From the NCBI GenBank assembly GCA_030065575.1, contig JASJDZ010000047.1, positions 1-33,251 of the forward strand: a stretch of DNA of 33,251 nucleotides. The letters are read 5' to 3'. Below the pieces are notes generated by a model that saw only the letters and a program-made list of their open reading frames with translations, did not search any database and was not told where the DNA came from. Position numbers and translations under genes: made by a program. Source of the DNA: Acidimicrobiia bacterium (GTDB taxonomy: Bacteria; Actinomycetota; Acidimicrobiia; Spongiisociales; UBA5794). Shown one piece after another: positions 6,973 through 14,737 of this stretch (position 1 is the first letter of the stretch; every line of letters starts with the position of its first letter).

Positions 6973-7826
6973 GGTTCGAGCAACTCGCGTGAAGCTTTGT
7001 CGATATCCGACTGATACTTGAGCAGCACCTCGAGAGTGCCCACCGTGATCTTCGCATCGACATCCTCGACACCAAGGGCGAGGAGGGTGCGGGCCCAATC
7101 CAGCGACTCGCTGACCGACGGGGCTTTGCGCACCGCAAGCTGCCGGATCGATCGCACGGTCTTGGCGATCTTGGTGGCCATGGCGTCGGGTAGGTCGGGG
7201 ACCTTCGCGAGAAGTATGCGCTGCTCCCGCTCGACGCTCGGGTAGTCAATGTGCAGGAACAGGCAACGTCGCTTCAGCGCCTCCGAAAGCTCACGGGTGT
7301 TGTTGGAGGTCAGCACGACAATCGGACGGTCTTTGGCTGTGACGGTTCCCAGTTCGGGGATCGTCACCTGGAACGCGTCGAGGACCTCCAGCAGCAACGC
7401 CTCAGTTTCCATCTCGACCCGATCCACCTCGTCGATCAGCAACACCACGGCTGATTCCGCGCGGATCGCTTCGAGGAGGGGACGCTCCAGGAGAAACTCC
7501 TCGGTGAAGATGTCACCCTCGATCTCGTGCCAAGCCTTCCCCTCATCACTCTGCAGACGCAGGAGCTGCTTGTGATAGTTCCACTCGTAGAGAGCCTTGG
7601 CTTCGTCGAGACCCTCGTAGCACTGCAGGCGCACAAGACGCCTCCCGGTGGCTTGGGCGAGCGCCAGCGCCAGCGATGTCTTGCCGACCCCTGCCGGCCC
7701 CTCGGCGAGTATCGGCTTCTCGAGCTTGTCGGCCAAGAAGACGACCTGAGCAATCCGGGGGTCCGTCAAGTAGCCGGAACGTTGCAGCGACTCTGCGACG
7801 TCGTCGGTCGAACTCCAGTTGCTCAT
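6969..7826 (-). CDS. MoxR-family AAA+ ATPase
   Basis: A 285-residue AAA+ ATPase. The Walker A motif is GPAGVGKTS (residues 43-51), Walker B is VVLLIDEVDR (Asp 132, Glu 133), sensor 1 is in VVLTSNNTREL, and an Arg-finger region is ALKRRCLFLHID. The C-terminal lid helices follow. MoxR ATPases act with VWA proteins to mature or remodel metal enzymes and envelope complexes. The ATG at 7826 overlaps the stop of the ProA-like gene (ATGA) and leads into the family N-terminus; the frame is open further upstream, but that sequence is the shadow of the ProA-like gene. The client is not identifiable from the neighbours. Confidence 0.92.
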   Translation of the reverse strand: MSNWSSTDDVAESLQRSGYLTDPRIAQVVFLADKLEKPILAEGPAGVGKTSLALALAQATGRRLVRLQCYEGLDEAKALYEWNYHKQLLRLQSDEGKAWHEIEGDIFTEEFLLERPLLEAIRAESAVVLLIDEVDRVEMETEALLLEVLDAFQVTIPELGTVTAKDRPIVVLTSNNTRELSEALKRRCLFLHIDYPSVEREQRILLAKVPDLPDAMATKIAKTVRSIRQLAVRKAPSVSESLDWARTLLALGVEDVDAKITVGTLEVLLKYQSDIDKASRELLEP

Positions 7827-9322
7827 CGCCGCAGGCTGGGATCGCTTTGGGTTGCCCGGGTGCGGATGGTGTAGACGGAGTCGCCGGCAAGCACGCCGCC
7901 GCGGGCGAACAGGCGGCCACCCTGCCAATTGGAGAGCCCCAACTCAGGCTTGGCGAGAGCGTATTGCCCGTCGATCCATCTGGTGAAGCCGTTGCCGACG
8001 AAGGGCGAGTCGATCGTCGCCCAGAAGGACTCGTGCTCGTCTGTGGACTCGGAGATCAAGCTGGCGCCAAAGCGGGGACTCTGCTCATTGAACAGATGTA
8101 CTGCCGTCGCTTGGTCCGGCACGATCGTGAGCGTGACCTCCGGACTGTCTTCCCACTCCCATTCGTGTCCCAGCCGATGGTCGGCGATTGGCTGCGCCCG
8201 CGGTTCGAGAACGTTCCCTTCAGCGCGCCCGATCTCGACTTTTTCGAACCACTCAGCGGGGATGTACGGCTCGGTTGCGGGGGTCACGTGCAGTTTGGCG
8301 TTGGCTCCGAGGTTCTTCCCGGCACTGTCGAGGGCTTCGAGGAACACCGGCACGAGCTCGTGGGCACGTGATTCAACGATGCAGCAGGTATTCAGTGTGT
8401 TGCATACCTTGCGATCAAGCGAGTTCTCGACCGCTTGGGCGAACTTCCAACCGTCGGCGGATTCTCCGGCCACGATCCAGGCGCCCCCCGTCCCGTGCAG
8501 GCTGACCGGGATGCCGGCTTGCCGAGCGACCGCACCGAGTTGGGCTACGGCGGCACCGGAGCCGCGCGCCACGGCCAGCGAGAGTCGCGGGTCGCTGAAG
8601 AGTGCCCAACCTGCGGCCCGGGACGCACTGTCTACGAGAGAGACCACGCCGTCGGGAAGGCCTGCGGCGGAGGTTGCCGGGCGGAGCGCATGCTCCACGA
8701 TCGCCCGGGCAGTTCCCAATGCGTCAGAACCAATGCGGAAGACCACCGCATTTCCGGAGCGCAGCACGCCGGTCGCATCGGCGAAGACATTGGGCCGTCC
8801 CTCGAAGATGAACCCGACCACACCCAAGCCGGCCCGCACCAACTCGACCTGCCAGCCGGCATGGTCGACTGCATCCACGGTCAAGTTCCGGGTCGACTGA
8901 GCCGTCTCCCAAATCTGGAGACCCGCAACCATGTCGGCCCGCATCTTGGCCGATAGGACCAGTCGCGTTGTCGAGCGACCCCGGGCCTTTGCCTTTGCCA
9001 CGTCTTCCGCGTTGGCGGCTGCGATGGGGGCGAACACGTTGGCGTCATCCAGCCGGGTGGCAAACGCCCGGTAGAACTCGCTTATCTGCTCGTCCGAGAC
9101 GGCGCCCAGCCGGCCGAAGGCCTCGACCGCGGCGTCTACTGCCGCGGTTGCGGTCTGATGAGCCTCGGCAGGAACGTGCAGGAGATCTCCGCTCGACTGC
9201 ACCACCACCAGTTGGTCTCCCGGTTCGAAGGCGGCCGCCAGCTCTTCGCTCACATGGGCGAGCTTGTCTCCCCCGTATGGAATCGGCATGCCTGCTTCGA
9301 GTCGTGTCAGTTGCTCACTCAT
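7823..9322 (-). CDS. proA: ProA-like glutamate-5-semialdehyde dehydrogenase, divergent and long
   Basis: Member of the aldehyde dehydrogenase superfamily closest to ProA, which reduces gamma-glutamyl phosphate to glutamate semialdehyde with NADPH in proline synthesis. Visible ProA features are LGVVGFIFEGRPNVFADA, LRSGNAVVFRIGSDAL, the catalytic Cys 307 in RKVCNTLNTC and PFVGNGFTRWIDGQYAL. It is 499 residues against about 415 for typical ProA: roughly 50-60 extra residues precede the usual first helix, and the C-terminus ends in GGRLFARGGVLAGDSVYTIR. The ATG at 9322 follows CAGGTC; a GTG three codons upstream is the alternative. Neither proB nor obg, its usual upstream partners, is adjacent. 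Divergence from standard ProA and its link to MoxR/VWA leave some doubt about the substrate. Confidence 0.8.
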   Translation of the reverse strand: MSEQLTRLEAGMPIPYGGDKLAHVSEELAAAFEPGDQLVVVQSSGDLLHVPAEAHQTATAAVDAAVEAFGRLGAVSDEQISEFYRAFATRLDDANVFAPIAAANAEDVAKAKARGRSTTRLVLSAKMRADMVAGLQIWETAQSTRNLTVDAVDHAGWQVELVRAGLGVVGFIFEGRPNVFADATGVLRSGNAVVFRIGSDALGTARAIVEHALRPATSAAGLPDGVVSLVDSASRAAGWALFSDPRLSLAVARGSGAAVAQLGAVARQAGIPVSLHGTGGAWIVAGESADGWKFAQAVENSLDRKVCNTLNTCCIVESRAHELVPVFLEALDSAGKNLGANAKLHVTPATEPYIPAEWFEKVEIGRAEGNVLEPRAQPIADHRLGHEWEWEDSPEVTLTIVPDQATAVHLFNEQSPRFGASLISESTDEHESFWATIDSPFVGNGFTRWIDGQYALAKPELGLSNWQGGRLFARGGVLAGDSVYTIRTRATQSDPSLRR

Positions 9323-9378
9323 GACCTGCACGGTAGCTGGTGCGGTCCCGCGACGACGCCGGGGTGTACTGTGCCCGC

Positions 9379-10191
9379 ATGGCGGAGGAGTTCTATACGC
9401 ACGGCAACGACTCGGTTGTGGTTTCTGCTCATGCCAAACGAACCGCCGCAGAGGCGGCTGCGTTTGTTCTTCCGCAAATCGAAGCGGGTATGCGGGTGCT
9501 CGACCTGGGGTGTGGACCGGGGTCGATAACGGTTGGGCTGGCCGAACACGTCGGCCCGGGGGGAAGTGTCGTAGGGGTCGACAACAGCCCCGAGCGAATC
9601 GAGCTAGCCCAGGAGGCCGGTGCGGGTGTCCCAGCTCTCGAGTTCACAGTTGCGTCGGTCTACGAGCTGCCGTTCCCCGATGATTCGTTCGATGTCGCCT
9701 ACAGCCACCAGGTCATGCAACATCTTGCCGACCCGGTTGCCGCTTTGCTCGAGGCGAAGAGGGTGCTCCGGCCTGGTGGACTGATTGCGGTACGCGATGC
9801 CGACTACGGAACCATGACTCATTACCCCAGCCATCCGGAACTCGATGAATGGTTGGATGCCTATCACCGTGTCGCCCGGGCGAACGGAGGCGAACCGGAT
9901 GCGGGTCGGCGACTGCTCGAGTGGGTCGGCGAGGCCGGCTTCACAGACTCGGTGGCGACAGCGTCAGTCTGGTCGTATGCGACGCTGCAAGCCCGGCGCG
10001 AGTGGGCAAACCTGTGGGCGGACAGGATCAAGACGCCACACTTCAGCGAGCGAGCCGGTGAGCTCGGCGTGGCCGATGCGGAGTCACTGGCATCCATGGC
10101 CGCTGGCTGGAGACGGTGGGCCGAAGAGCGGGATGGCTGGTTCGGATTCATCCACGGCGAGGTCGTCGCTAATAAGCCGGCCGGGGCTTGA
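9379..10191 (+). CDS. class I SAM-dependent methyltransferase
   Basis: A 270-residue methyltransferase of the Methyltransf_11/25 type. Motif I is VLDLGCGPGSIT, followed by the acidic end of strand 2 (VVGVDNSPERIE), then FPDDSFDVAYSHQVMQHLADP and the post-motif LRPGGLIAV. The C-terminal third (from about residue 170) is an alpha-helical cap, probably for substrate binding. The substrate cannot be read from the sequence; small-molecule or quinone-like substrates are common for such proteins. It is divergent from the ProA-like gene, with only 56 bp between the starts, so the promoters must overlap. No strong ribosome binding site precedes the ATG, so a leaderless or near-leaderless transcript is possible. 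A terminator-like hairpin follows the gene. Confidence 0.88.
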   Translation: MAEEFYTHGNDSVVVSAHAKRTAAEAAAFVLPQIEAGMRVLDLGCGPGSITVGLAEHVGPGGSVVGVDNSPERIELAQEAGAGVPALEFTVASVYELPFPDDSFDVAYSHQVMQHLADPVAALLEAKRVLRPGGLIAVRDADYGTMTHYPSHPELDEWLDAYHRVARANGGEPDAGRRLLEWVGEAGFTDSVATASVWSYATLQARREWANLWADRIKTPHFSERAGELGVADAESLASMAAGWRRWAEERDGWFGFIHGEVVANKPAGA

Positions 10192-10225
10192 GCGGCGTCT
10201 TCCCGGTGGTTGTGGCACAGCAGAG

Positions 10226-10251
10226 CAGCCGAGTGCCACGCTCGGCTGTTT
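10226..10251 (+). terminator. intrinsic terminator after the methyltransferase
   Basis: CAGCCGAG (10226-10233) pairs with CTCGGCTG (10241-10248) around a 7-base loop, and TTT follows directly. It lies 34 bp after the methyltransferase stop and before the convergent HNH gene, so it probably ends the methyltransferase transcript. Confidence 0.65.
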
Positions 10252-10287
10252 GAGTTGGCTGGTGGCGCCTCATCGGGTCTCGGGCGG

Positions 10288-11550
10288 TTAGGGTGCTCGG
10301 GCTTTGGCTGGTTGTCCGGTGGTGGTGTAGTGGTGGCCGAAGGGTGAGGTGAAGAGGTAGTCGCCTCCGGCTACGGGTTTGTAGGTCCACCCGAAGCGAT
10401 GCTTTATGACGTGGTGGTGGCGGCACATCGGTCCCAGATCACAGCTGCAGGTGATGCGGGCTTCGATCCAGGGGATGCGATGGTCGATATCGCAGTCGAC
10501 CGACGGCATACGACAGCCCGGATGAATGCAGGTGGGGTGTAGTAGCTCGGCTTGGCGGCGTTGTGATGCGGTGGGGCGGCGTCGGGTGATGCCACCGTCG
10601 ATGGGTTGTTTGGTGTCGGGGTCGATCAGCAGCCAACGCCGCTCGACGTTCTCTTGGTGTTCGGCGACTTGCCGAGCCACATCTGCAATGACCGGCCCGA
10701 ACCCGTTGAGATCCGCTGATTCGTCGGATAAACCCGCAAACGTCTCCGCGCTGCCACGGATGTCAAGGTTCCCAAAACCAGCCCGAGTGGCTTTCTTACC
10801 CTGGTAGCGGCGGCGCAGCAGATCCAGATAGATATCTGCCCGGAGTTGATCCATCGTCCGGTCATCACCCAAGTTCTTCAGCTTGATCGCCTCCTTATGG
10901 ATCCAACGGCTCACCGAAGCCGCGACATGGGGAGGAAGGTCCAAGCCGAGGAGATCCGCCGTACCAGAGCAAGTCGGACGGAGCTCGAGGCGACGATCCG
11001 CAACCGACCGCTCATAGCGACGTCGTGCCGCTTCCGGGTCAGCGTCGATACACAACCTCGCAACACGAACCCTTAGCTGCCCTGTGGTCAGGTTTGACGC
11101 CTCGGGCAAGAGTTTCTCGATCACAGCCTGGGCGATTGCGTCAGATACGTGCAACGTTGCATCCACCAGCACCCGGGCCCGCCCCCTGTCGATCCGACCC
11201 AACAACAAAGCATCAAACACCCCAGGGCGATACCGCAACAACTCCACAGAGAACCCGGTCTCCGACTCCGCCGACCGGCGGGTCAAACAAAGCGCAGCAC
11301 CAACCTCAGCCGCAGCCCCCTTCTGAGCATCACCCCAATCGAACGACCCCTCCCGGCACCCTTGCTGATAACGCTCAGCGACTCGGTTGATCGTCCAGGC
11401 ACGACCCGCCTGATAATGCGACACCTGCCGATCCTGCGCCTGCAGCACCCGGATCAGATCATGATCAGACAACCGATCCCAATCCAACGACGCCAACACC
11501 CGACCCAACTCAGCACCCGGCGGGATCTCCTCTAGATTCACAGGAACCAT
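10288..11550 (-). CDS. DUF222/HNH endonuclease (13E12-repeat-like)
   Basis: A 420-residue protein with an N-terminal DUF222 helical region and a C-terminal HNH nuclease domain. The HNH part reads CIHPGCRMPSVDCDIDHRIP, then CDLGPMCRHHHVIKHRFGW, so the metal-binding Cys residues and the catalytic His pair are present. This family is widespread in actinobacteria, often multicopy and often DNA-damage inducible; its role is unknown, though mobility or DNA processing has been suggested. The ATG at 11550 is preferred over the in-frame ATG at 11562 because a LexA-type box at 11555-11570 would then lie just upstream. The central segment is rich in Arg and Asp. No partner gene is adjacent; the methyltransferase gene converges on it. 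Confidence 0.88.
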   Translation of the reverse strand: MVPVNLEEIPPGAELGRVLASLDWDRLSDHDLIRVLQAQDRQVSHYQAGRAWTINRVAERYQQGCREGSFDWGDAQKGAAAEVGAALCLTRRSAESETGFSVELLRYRPGVFDALLLGRIDRGRARVLVDATLHVSDAIAQAVIEKLLPEASNLTTGQLRVRVARLCIDADPEAARRRYERSVADRRLELRPTCSGTADLLGLDLPPHVAASVSRWIHKEAIKLKNLGDDRTMDQLRADIYLDLLRRRYQGKKATRAGFGNLDIRGSAETFAGLSDESADLNGFGPVIADVARQVAEHQENVERRWLLIDPDTKQPIDGGITRRRPTASQRRQAELLHPTCIHPGCRMPSVDCDIDHRIPWIEARITCSCDLGPMCRHHHVIKHRFGWTYKPVAGGDYLFTSPFGHHYTTTGQPAKARAP

Positions 11551-11554
11551 CGTA

Positions 11555-11570
11555 CCGAACATACGTTCGA
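11555..11570. promoter_or_regulatory. LexA (SOS) box for the HNH gene
   Basis: CCGAACATACGTTCGA matches the actinobacterial LexA consensus TCGAAC-N4-GTTCGA at 11 of 12 defined positions. On the minus strand a candidate -10 element, TATCAT (11570-11575), abuts it, so LexA bound here would cover the transcription start. The box ends 5 bp before the preferred HNH start codon. Members of the 13E12 family in mycobacteria are known to have such boxes, which supports the reading. Confidence 0.75.
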
Positions 11571-11711
11571 TGATATCGAGGGATAACGACAGAAACTAGA
11601 CCCCTCGTTCCGATCGGTGCCAGGTAAGTTCTCCGAGGGTGCGGTGCAGCTAAGCGGCCATCGTTCCTCTCCAAGGCTGCGCTCTGTCAGGCCCTCGTTT
11701 GGATCTGTGAA

Positions 11712-11727
11712 CAGCTGCTGGCAGCTG
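11712..11727. promoter_or_regulatory. perfect dyad upstream of the secreted hydrolase
   Basis: CAGCTGC-TG-GCAGCTG is a perfect 7-bp inverted repeat in the 251-bp region between the divergent HNH and hydrolase genes, 74 bp before the hydrolase start. It could be a regulator site. No regulator gene is adjacent, and short GC-rich dyads also occur by chance. Confidence 0.25.
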
Positions 11728-11801
11728 CGCGTCGCTGATGTCGAATCCTTGCCCAACTGTGAATCTTGCCGTGTAGGTTCGTGCCAGGGAGAGGAGGGCA
11801 C

Positions 11802-13325
11802 ATGGCCCAGTTGATAGGGATTCGATCGCGTCTTGGCATTGTTGGTGCTGTTTTAGGGGTGTTGGTATCGACGTTTGCGTTCTCATCGGCTTCGGCGGAC
11901 GCAGTTGAGCCGGGGTCTAGCGGAGAGATAGAGGTCACAGCGTCCGCGATTGAGGGCACGGTGAGGCGTGTTGAGTTCACCCGCTACGACTGCCAATTCG
12001 CCGGGTTGGCTGACGAGATCTTGTACACCTTGGCCGACGGGGGAGTTGGCGCAGCTGAGTTCGATGTCTCTTGTTTCATTGTGCTACCTACCGATTCGCG
12101 TCGTTGGGATGGAAGGTTTGTGGTTGAGCCACTTGATCTGTTTACGGTCTTCCCGCCCGATGCCGAGGCTGTTCGTAACTTGTACCTGACTGACGAGGTT
12201 GTGCTCGCTAGGGGCTACAAACGCTCGGGATACGCGTCGATCAGTTACGCAGGAGCGATACCGAGCGACTTCATTGATCAGCGGTTTGATATCGATAGCA
12301 ATGGAGACGGGTTCCCCGACCTGCCTGCGGCGGCTGTGGAGATCCTGGCCGATTTCGCCGGGGCGCTCCGAACCGGTGGCAACTCGGGCCTGATCGGGGC
12401 AGGCACTGACTACGGAACAGTCAAGTCCGTCACCGGCGTGGGTTACTCGAATTCGGGGAGCGCTCTAAGGGGGGTAATGGCCTTTGCAGCCCGGCATGGT
12501 GTTACGGCCTTTGACGCAACGATGCCTATGGCTGCTCCCTCAACACTGCTGCCGGATGCGGATGGTGTTACTGCTCCAGCTGTTACCGGGCCCCAGGATT
12601 TCGGCACCGAACGCGCACTGTTTGTGAACTCCGAAAGCGATGTCCTCCCGAACGGGTCCTTTGACGTATTCGGAGTGGTGCCCGCCCTGTCAACACTGTC
12701 GTTGAGGGTGGAAGCCGATGATGTGAGGCGCTTCGTGTACGAAGTGGCGGGTGCGGCCCATATCGATCCGATCAACCAAGCCGACCTGGTAGCGATCGGT
12801 TCATTCCCACCAGGGACATTTGCCAACTCGAATACCCTCGAATGGTCCAGCGTCATTCGTGCGGTGTACATCCAGATGACTCAATGGGTCGCCTTCGGAC
12901 GACATCCAAAGGCAAGCGTGCTCTACGATTCCGCCCCCGACCCAACTGCGGCTGACCCAGCGTATCCAGGGCACCCGAGTGTCGTCAGTGCCACGGTGGA
13001 TCGTGATTCCAATCTGAACACGCTTGGTGGCATAAGACTGCCGGACGTAGAACTAGGTGTCGGTACGTTTCGCGGTGTAGGCCCACCGATCACGTTTGCG
13101 GGCGACCCGCTAGCCGAGGTCTTCCTCTGGCTCGCAGGCAGCACAGAGGATCTGTCTTGTGTTCCTCTGGCGGACGGCTCACTGCGCTTCAAGAACAACC
13201 GCGACTACGTCAGAAAGGTTGCCGGAGTAGCTGGACGTCTCGTAGCTGATCGCTTCCTACTGCTATCCGATGCCGCCGAACTCGTCCGAGAAGCAAGAGA
13301 TAGCGGCATCGGAAACTGCAACTAG
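11802..13325 (+). CDS. secreted alpha/beta hydrolase domain protein
   Basis: A 507-residue exported protein. A signal peptide is clear (IGIRSRLGIVGAVLGVLVST, then a likely cleavage after SASADA). The mature protein resembles the alpha/beta hydrolase domain family (Abhydrolase_10 type), whose nucleophile elbow GxSxSGxxLR is seen here as GVGYSNSGSALRGVMAF. Candidate acid and His positions follow (for example GAAHIDP), but the triad cannot be fixed by eye. The substrate is unknown; family members include esterases acting on hydrophobic esters. GAGGAGG lies 8 bases before the ATG, which favours this start over an earlier in-frame ATG. Codon use looks less GC-biased at third positions than in the core genes nearby, a hint of transfer. 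Confidence 0.75.
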   Translation: MAQLIGIRSRLGIVGAVLGVLVSTFAFSSASADAVEPGSSGEIEVTASAIEGTVRRVEFTRYDCQFAGLADEILYTLADGGVGAAEFDVSCFIVLPTDSRRWDGRFVVEPLDLFTVFPPDAEAVRNLYLTDEVVLARGYKRSGYASISYAGAIPSDFIDQRFDIDSNGDGFPDLPAAAVEILADFAGALRTGGNSGLIGAGTDYGTVKSVTGVGYSNSGSALRGVMAFAARHGVTAFDATMPMAAPSTLLPDADGVTAPAVTGPQDFGTERALFVNSESDVLPNGSFDVFGVVPALSTLSLRVEADDVRRFVYEVAGAAHIDPINQADLVAIGSFPPGTFANSNTLEWSSVIRAVYIQMTQWVAFGRHPKASVLYDSAPDPTAADPAYPGHPSVVSATVDRDSNLNTLGGIRLPDVELGVGTFRGVGPPITFAGDPLAEVFLWLAGSTEDLSCVPLADGSLRFKNNRDYVRKVAGVAGRLVADRFLLLSDAAELVREARDSGIGNCN

Positions 13326-13355
13326 ACGGTCCCCGACTATTGGGCAACTTCGAGG

Positions 13356-13546
13356 TTAACTAGACCGATAGCCGAGGTGGCGAGCTTGTCGATGCAGGTC
13401 TCGTAGTCTGTCGGCGGGTGTCTCGACAAGGCCGACTTCGTTTCCGGCAGGATCGACAAAGGTGGTGAGGAGACCAGGATGTGACTTGCTCCGGAGACGG
13501 GACCGACCGTCCTCGGCATCACCGCCTTTCCACCTGCGGCTTCGAT
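13356..13546 (-). pseudogene. frameshifted C-terminal fragment of a VOC (glyoxalase-like) protein
   Basis: Two frames on the minus strand together resemble the end of a VOC domain. IEAAGGKAVMPRTVGPVSG is read first. After a shift of frame near 13470, LTTFVDPAGNEVGLVETP continues and runs to TAA at 13356-13358. VOC proteins normally carry these two segments in one frame (AAGGK...P, then DPxGNxxGL). The N-terminal half is absent. The fragment is therefore a broken gene, with no link to the intact VOC gene at 14228 other than family. Confidence 0.6.
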
Positions 13547-13582
13547 GCGTGAAGCTCCTCTTCCCGATCCGTGCGCTTGGCG

Positions 13583-14088
13583 CTACCCCAATGCCCGGTG
13601 AAGGAACGCAGCCACCTGCCCCCTCGTCTGTGCTGTCTCAGCCGCGTGGGTGGAGGTGGAGAACGGGAAGAACAGGGCGAGGTCGCGCAGCCGGCGACGT
13701 TTCCGTCCTGAGCCTCGGCCAGTGCCCGTGTCAGATACGACCAGTTCTCTTCCCAGATGAGACCGAAGAACATCGCGTCCATAGCGTGCACCAGACCCAC
13801 CTCGGTGTCATCCACCATGAGCGGTTCGGCGTCGAGTCGCTCCATCAGCTCGTCGAAAGCAATGAACGGGTCACCGTCGTTGTGGAACGCAGAGACGCTG
13901 TCGGCAGCGCACTGTTCCAGCACAAGGGTCAGCGCCCGCTCGCTTGCCTCGGCCCTCGCCACTATGAAGTCGTCCAAGGAGGCGCTGAGGTCGAACGCCG
14001 AGTCGAGGACCATGGCCCTTACCCGCTCGGGGAACAAGGTGGCGTAGGTCGACCCGATAAGACGACAACGCAGACGCAAGCTCAACAC
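13583..14088 (-). pseudogene. truncated alpha/beta hydrolase (S33 tripeptidyl aminopeptidase-like)
   Basis: The minus-strand frame beginning near 14088 reads GSTYATLFPERVRAMVLDSA and continues through SLDDFIVARAEASERALTLV to ALAEAQDGNVA, a segment typical of the region after the nucleophile elbow in S33 peptidases related to tripeptidyl aminopeptidase. The N-terminal half with the nucleophile Ser is missing, and similarity stops near 13690. There another frame seems to take over (RLRDLALFFPF, then GQVAAFLHRALG), ending at a TAG at 13583-13585. The gene is therefore truncated and frameshifted. The next 139 bp up to the VOC gene hold nothing recognisable. Confidence 0.65.
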
Positions 14089-14227
14089 GGAACGGCACTT
14101 CCAACCTCACGCCACTGGCGGGTTTCGAGAAGAGGCGCTGAAGGTGTGCTGACCTCGCCGCAATCCGATGTGCTGACGCGTTCGATCGGGATGCAGAATT
14201 CCTGGATCGCAGGAGGAGCGCGGTCGA

Positions 14228-14611
14228 CTAGGGCGAGTCGTCGGCGTCGAACGCTCGGAGGATGCAGAACTCGTTTCCCTCAGGGTCAGCCATGACGACC
14301 CAACTCACTGCCTCACTCTGGCCCACGTCGACCCGACGAGCTCCAAGCGCCTCGGCTCTGGCAACTTCCTGCGCCTGATCAGAGGGGCGCAGGTCGATGT
14401 GGAGTCGGTTCTTGACCTGCTTCGCCTCCGGAACTCGGAGGAACAGGATGTCCGGCGACACGCCATCCTCTCGTGATCCCTCCGGTGGTTCAAGCGCAAC
14501 CTCGTCGGGTTGTTCAAACGTGATGCGCCAGCCAAGTAGCTCAGCCCACCATTTCGCCAGAGGAACGGGATCAACGCTGTCGATGATCGTGCACTGCCAC
14601 CGCAAGCTCAT
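14228..14611 (-). CDS. VOC family (glyoxalase-like) protein
   Basis: A 127-residue protein of the vicinal oxygen chelate superfamily, glyoxalase-like type. It opens with LRWQCTIIDSVDPVPLAKWW (one beta-alpha-beta module, wrapping a lone metal-site residue), continues with NRLHIDLRP in the middle and ends with VMADPEGNEFCIL, the usual last strand. VOC enzymes bind a divalent metal and handle substrates from glyoxals to antibiotics; this short actinobacterial subgroup mostly has no assigned substrate. The likely start is the ATG at 14611. It is divergent from the DJ-1/MarR operon, with about 126 bp between the starts, so it may share the regulator that acts there. Confidence 0.85.
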   Translation of the reverse strand: MSLRWQCTIIDSVDPVPLAKWWAELLGWRITFEQPDEVALEPPEGSREDGVSPDILFLRVPEAKQVKNRLHIDLRPSDQAQEVARAEALGARRVDVGQSEAVSWVVMADPEGNEFCILRAFDADDSP

Positions 14612-14683
14612 CGCGCCAACCTACCACCAGCGGTGGGCGCAGCTACATCAATGCCTCTCCCCGACCACGACCGTTATCCCATC

Positions 14684-14721
14684 TTGACAGTATGTTGTCA
14701 TTTTGGTAATATGTTGTCATT
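14684..14721 (+). promoter_or_regulatory. sigma-A promoter with operator-like repeats before DJ-1/marR
   Basis: TTGACA (14684-14689) and TAATAT (14707-14712) are separated by 17 bp, an almost ideal housekeeping promoter. The direct repeat TATGTTGTCATT occurs at 14691-14702 and 14710-14721, 19 bp apart, inside the spacer and over the -10. TGACA-N6-TGTCA forms a dyad over the -35. A repressor bound here would block RNA polymerase. The MarR gene at the end of this operon is the obvious candidate. Confidence 0.8.
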
Positions 14722-14737
14722 AGCCAAAGGAGAGGCA

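Noticed and set aside
13371-13522. Separate small ORF (61 codons, minus strand) as a real gene
   Set aside because: Its useful similarity is to a VOC segment that continues in another frame, so it is better read as part of a frameshifted pseudogene.
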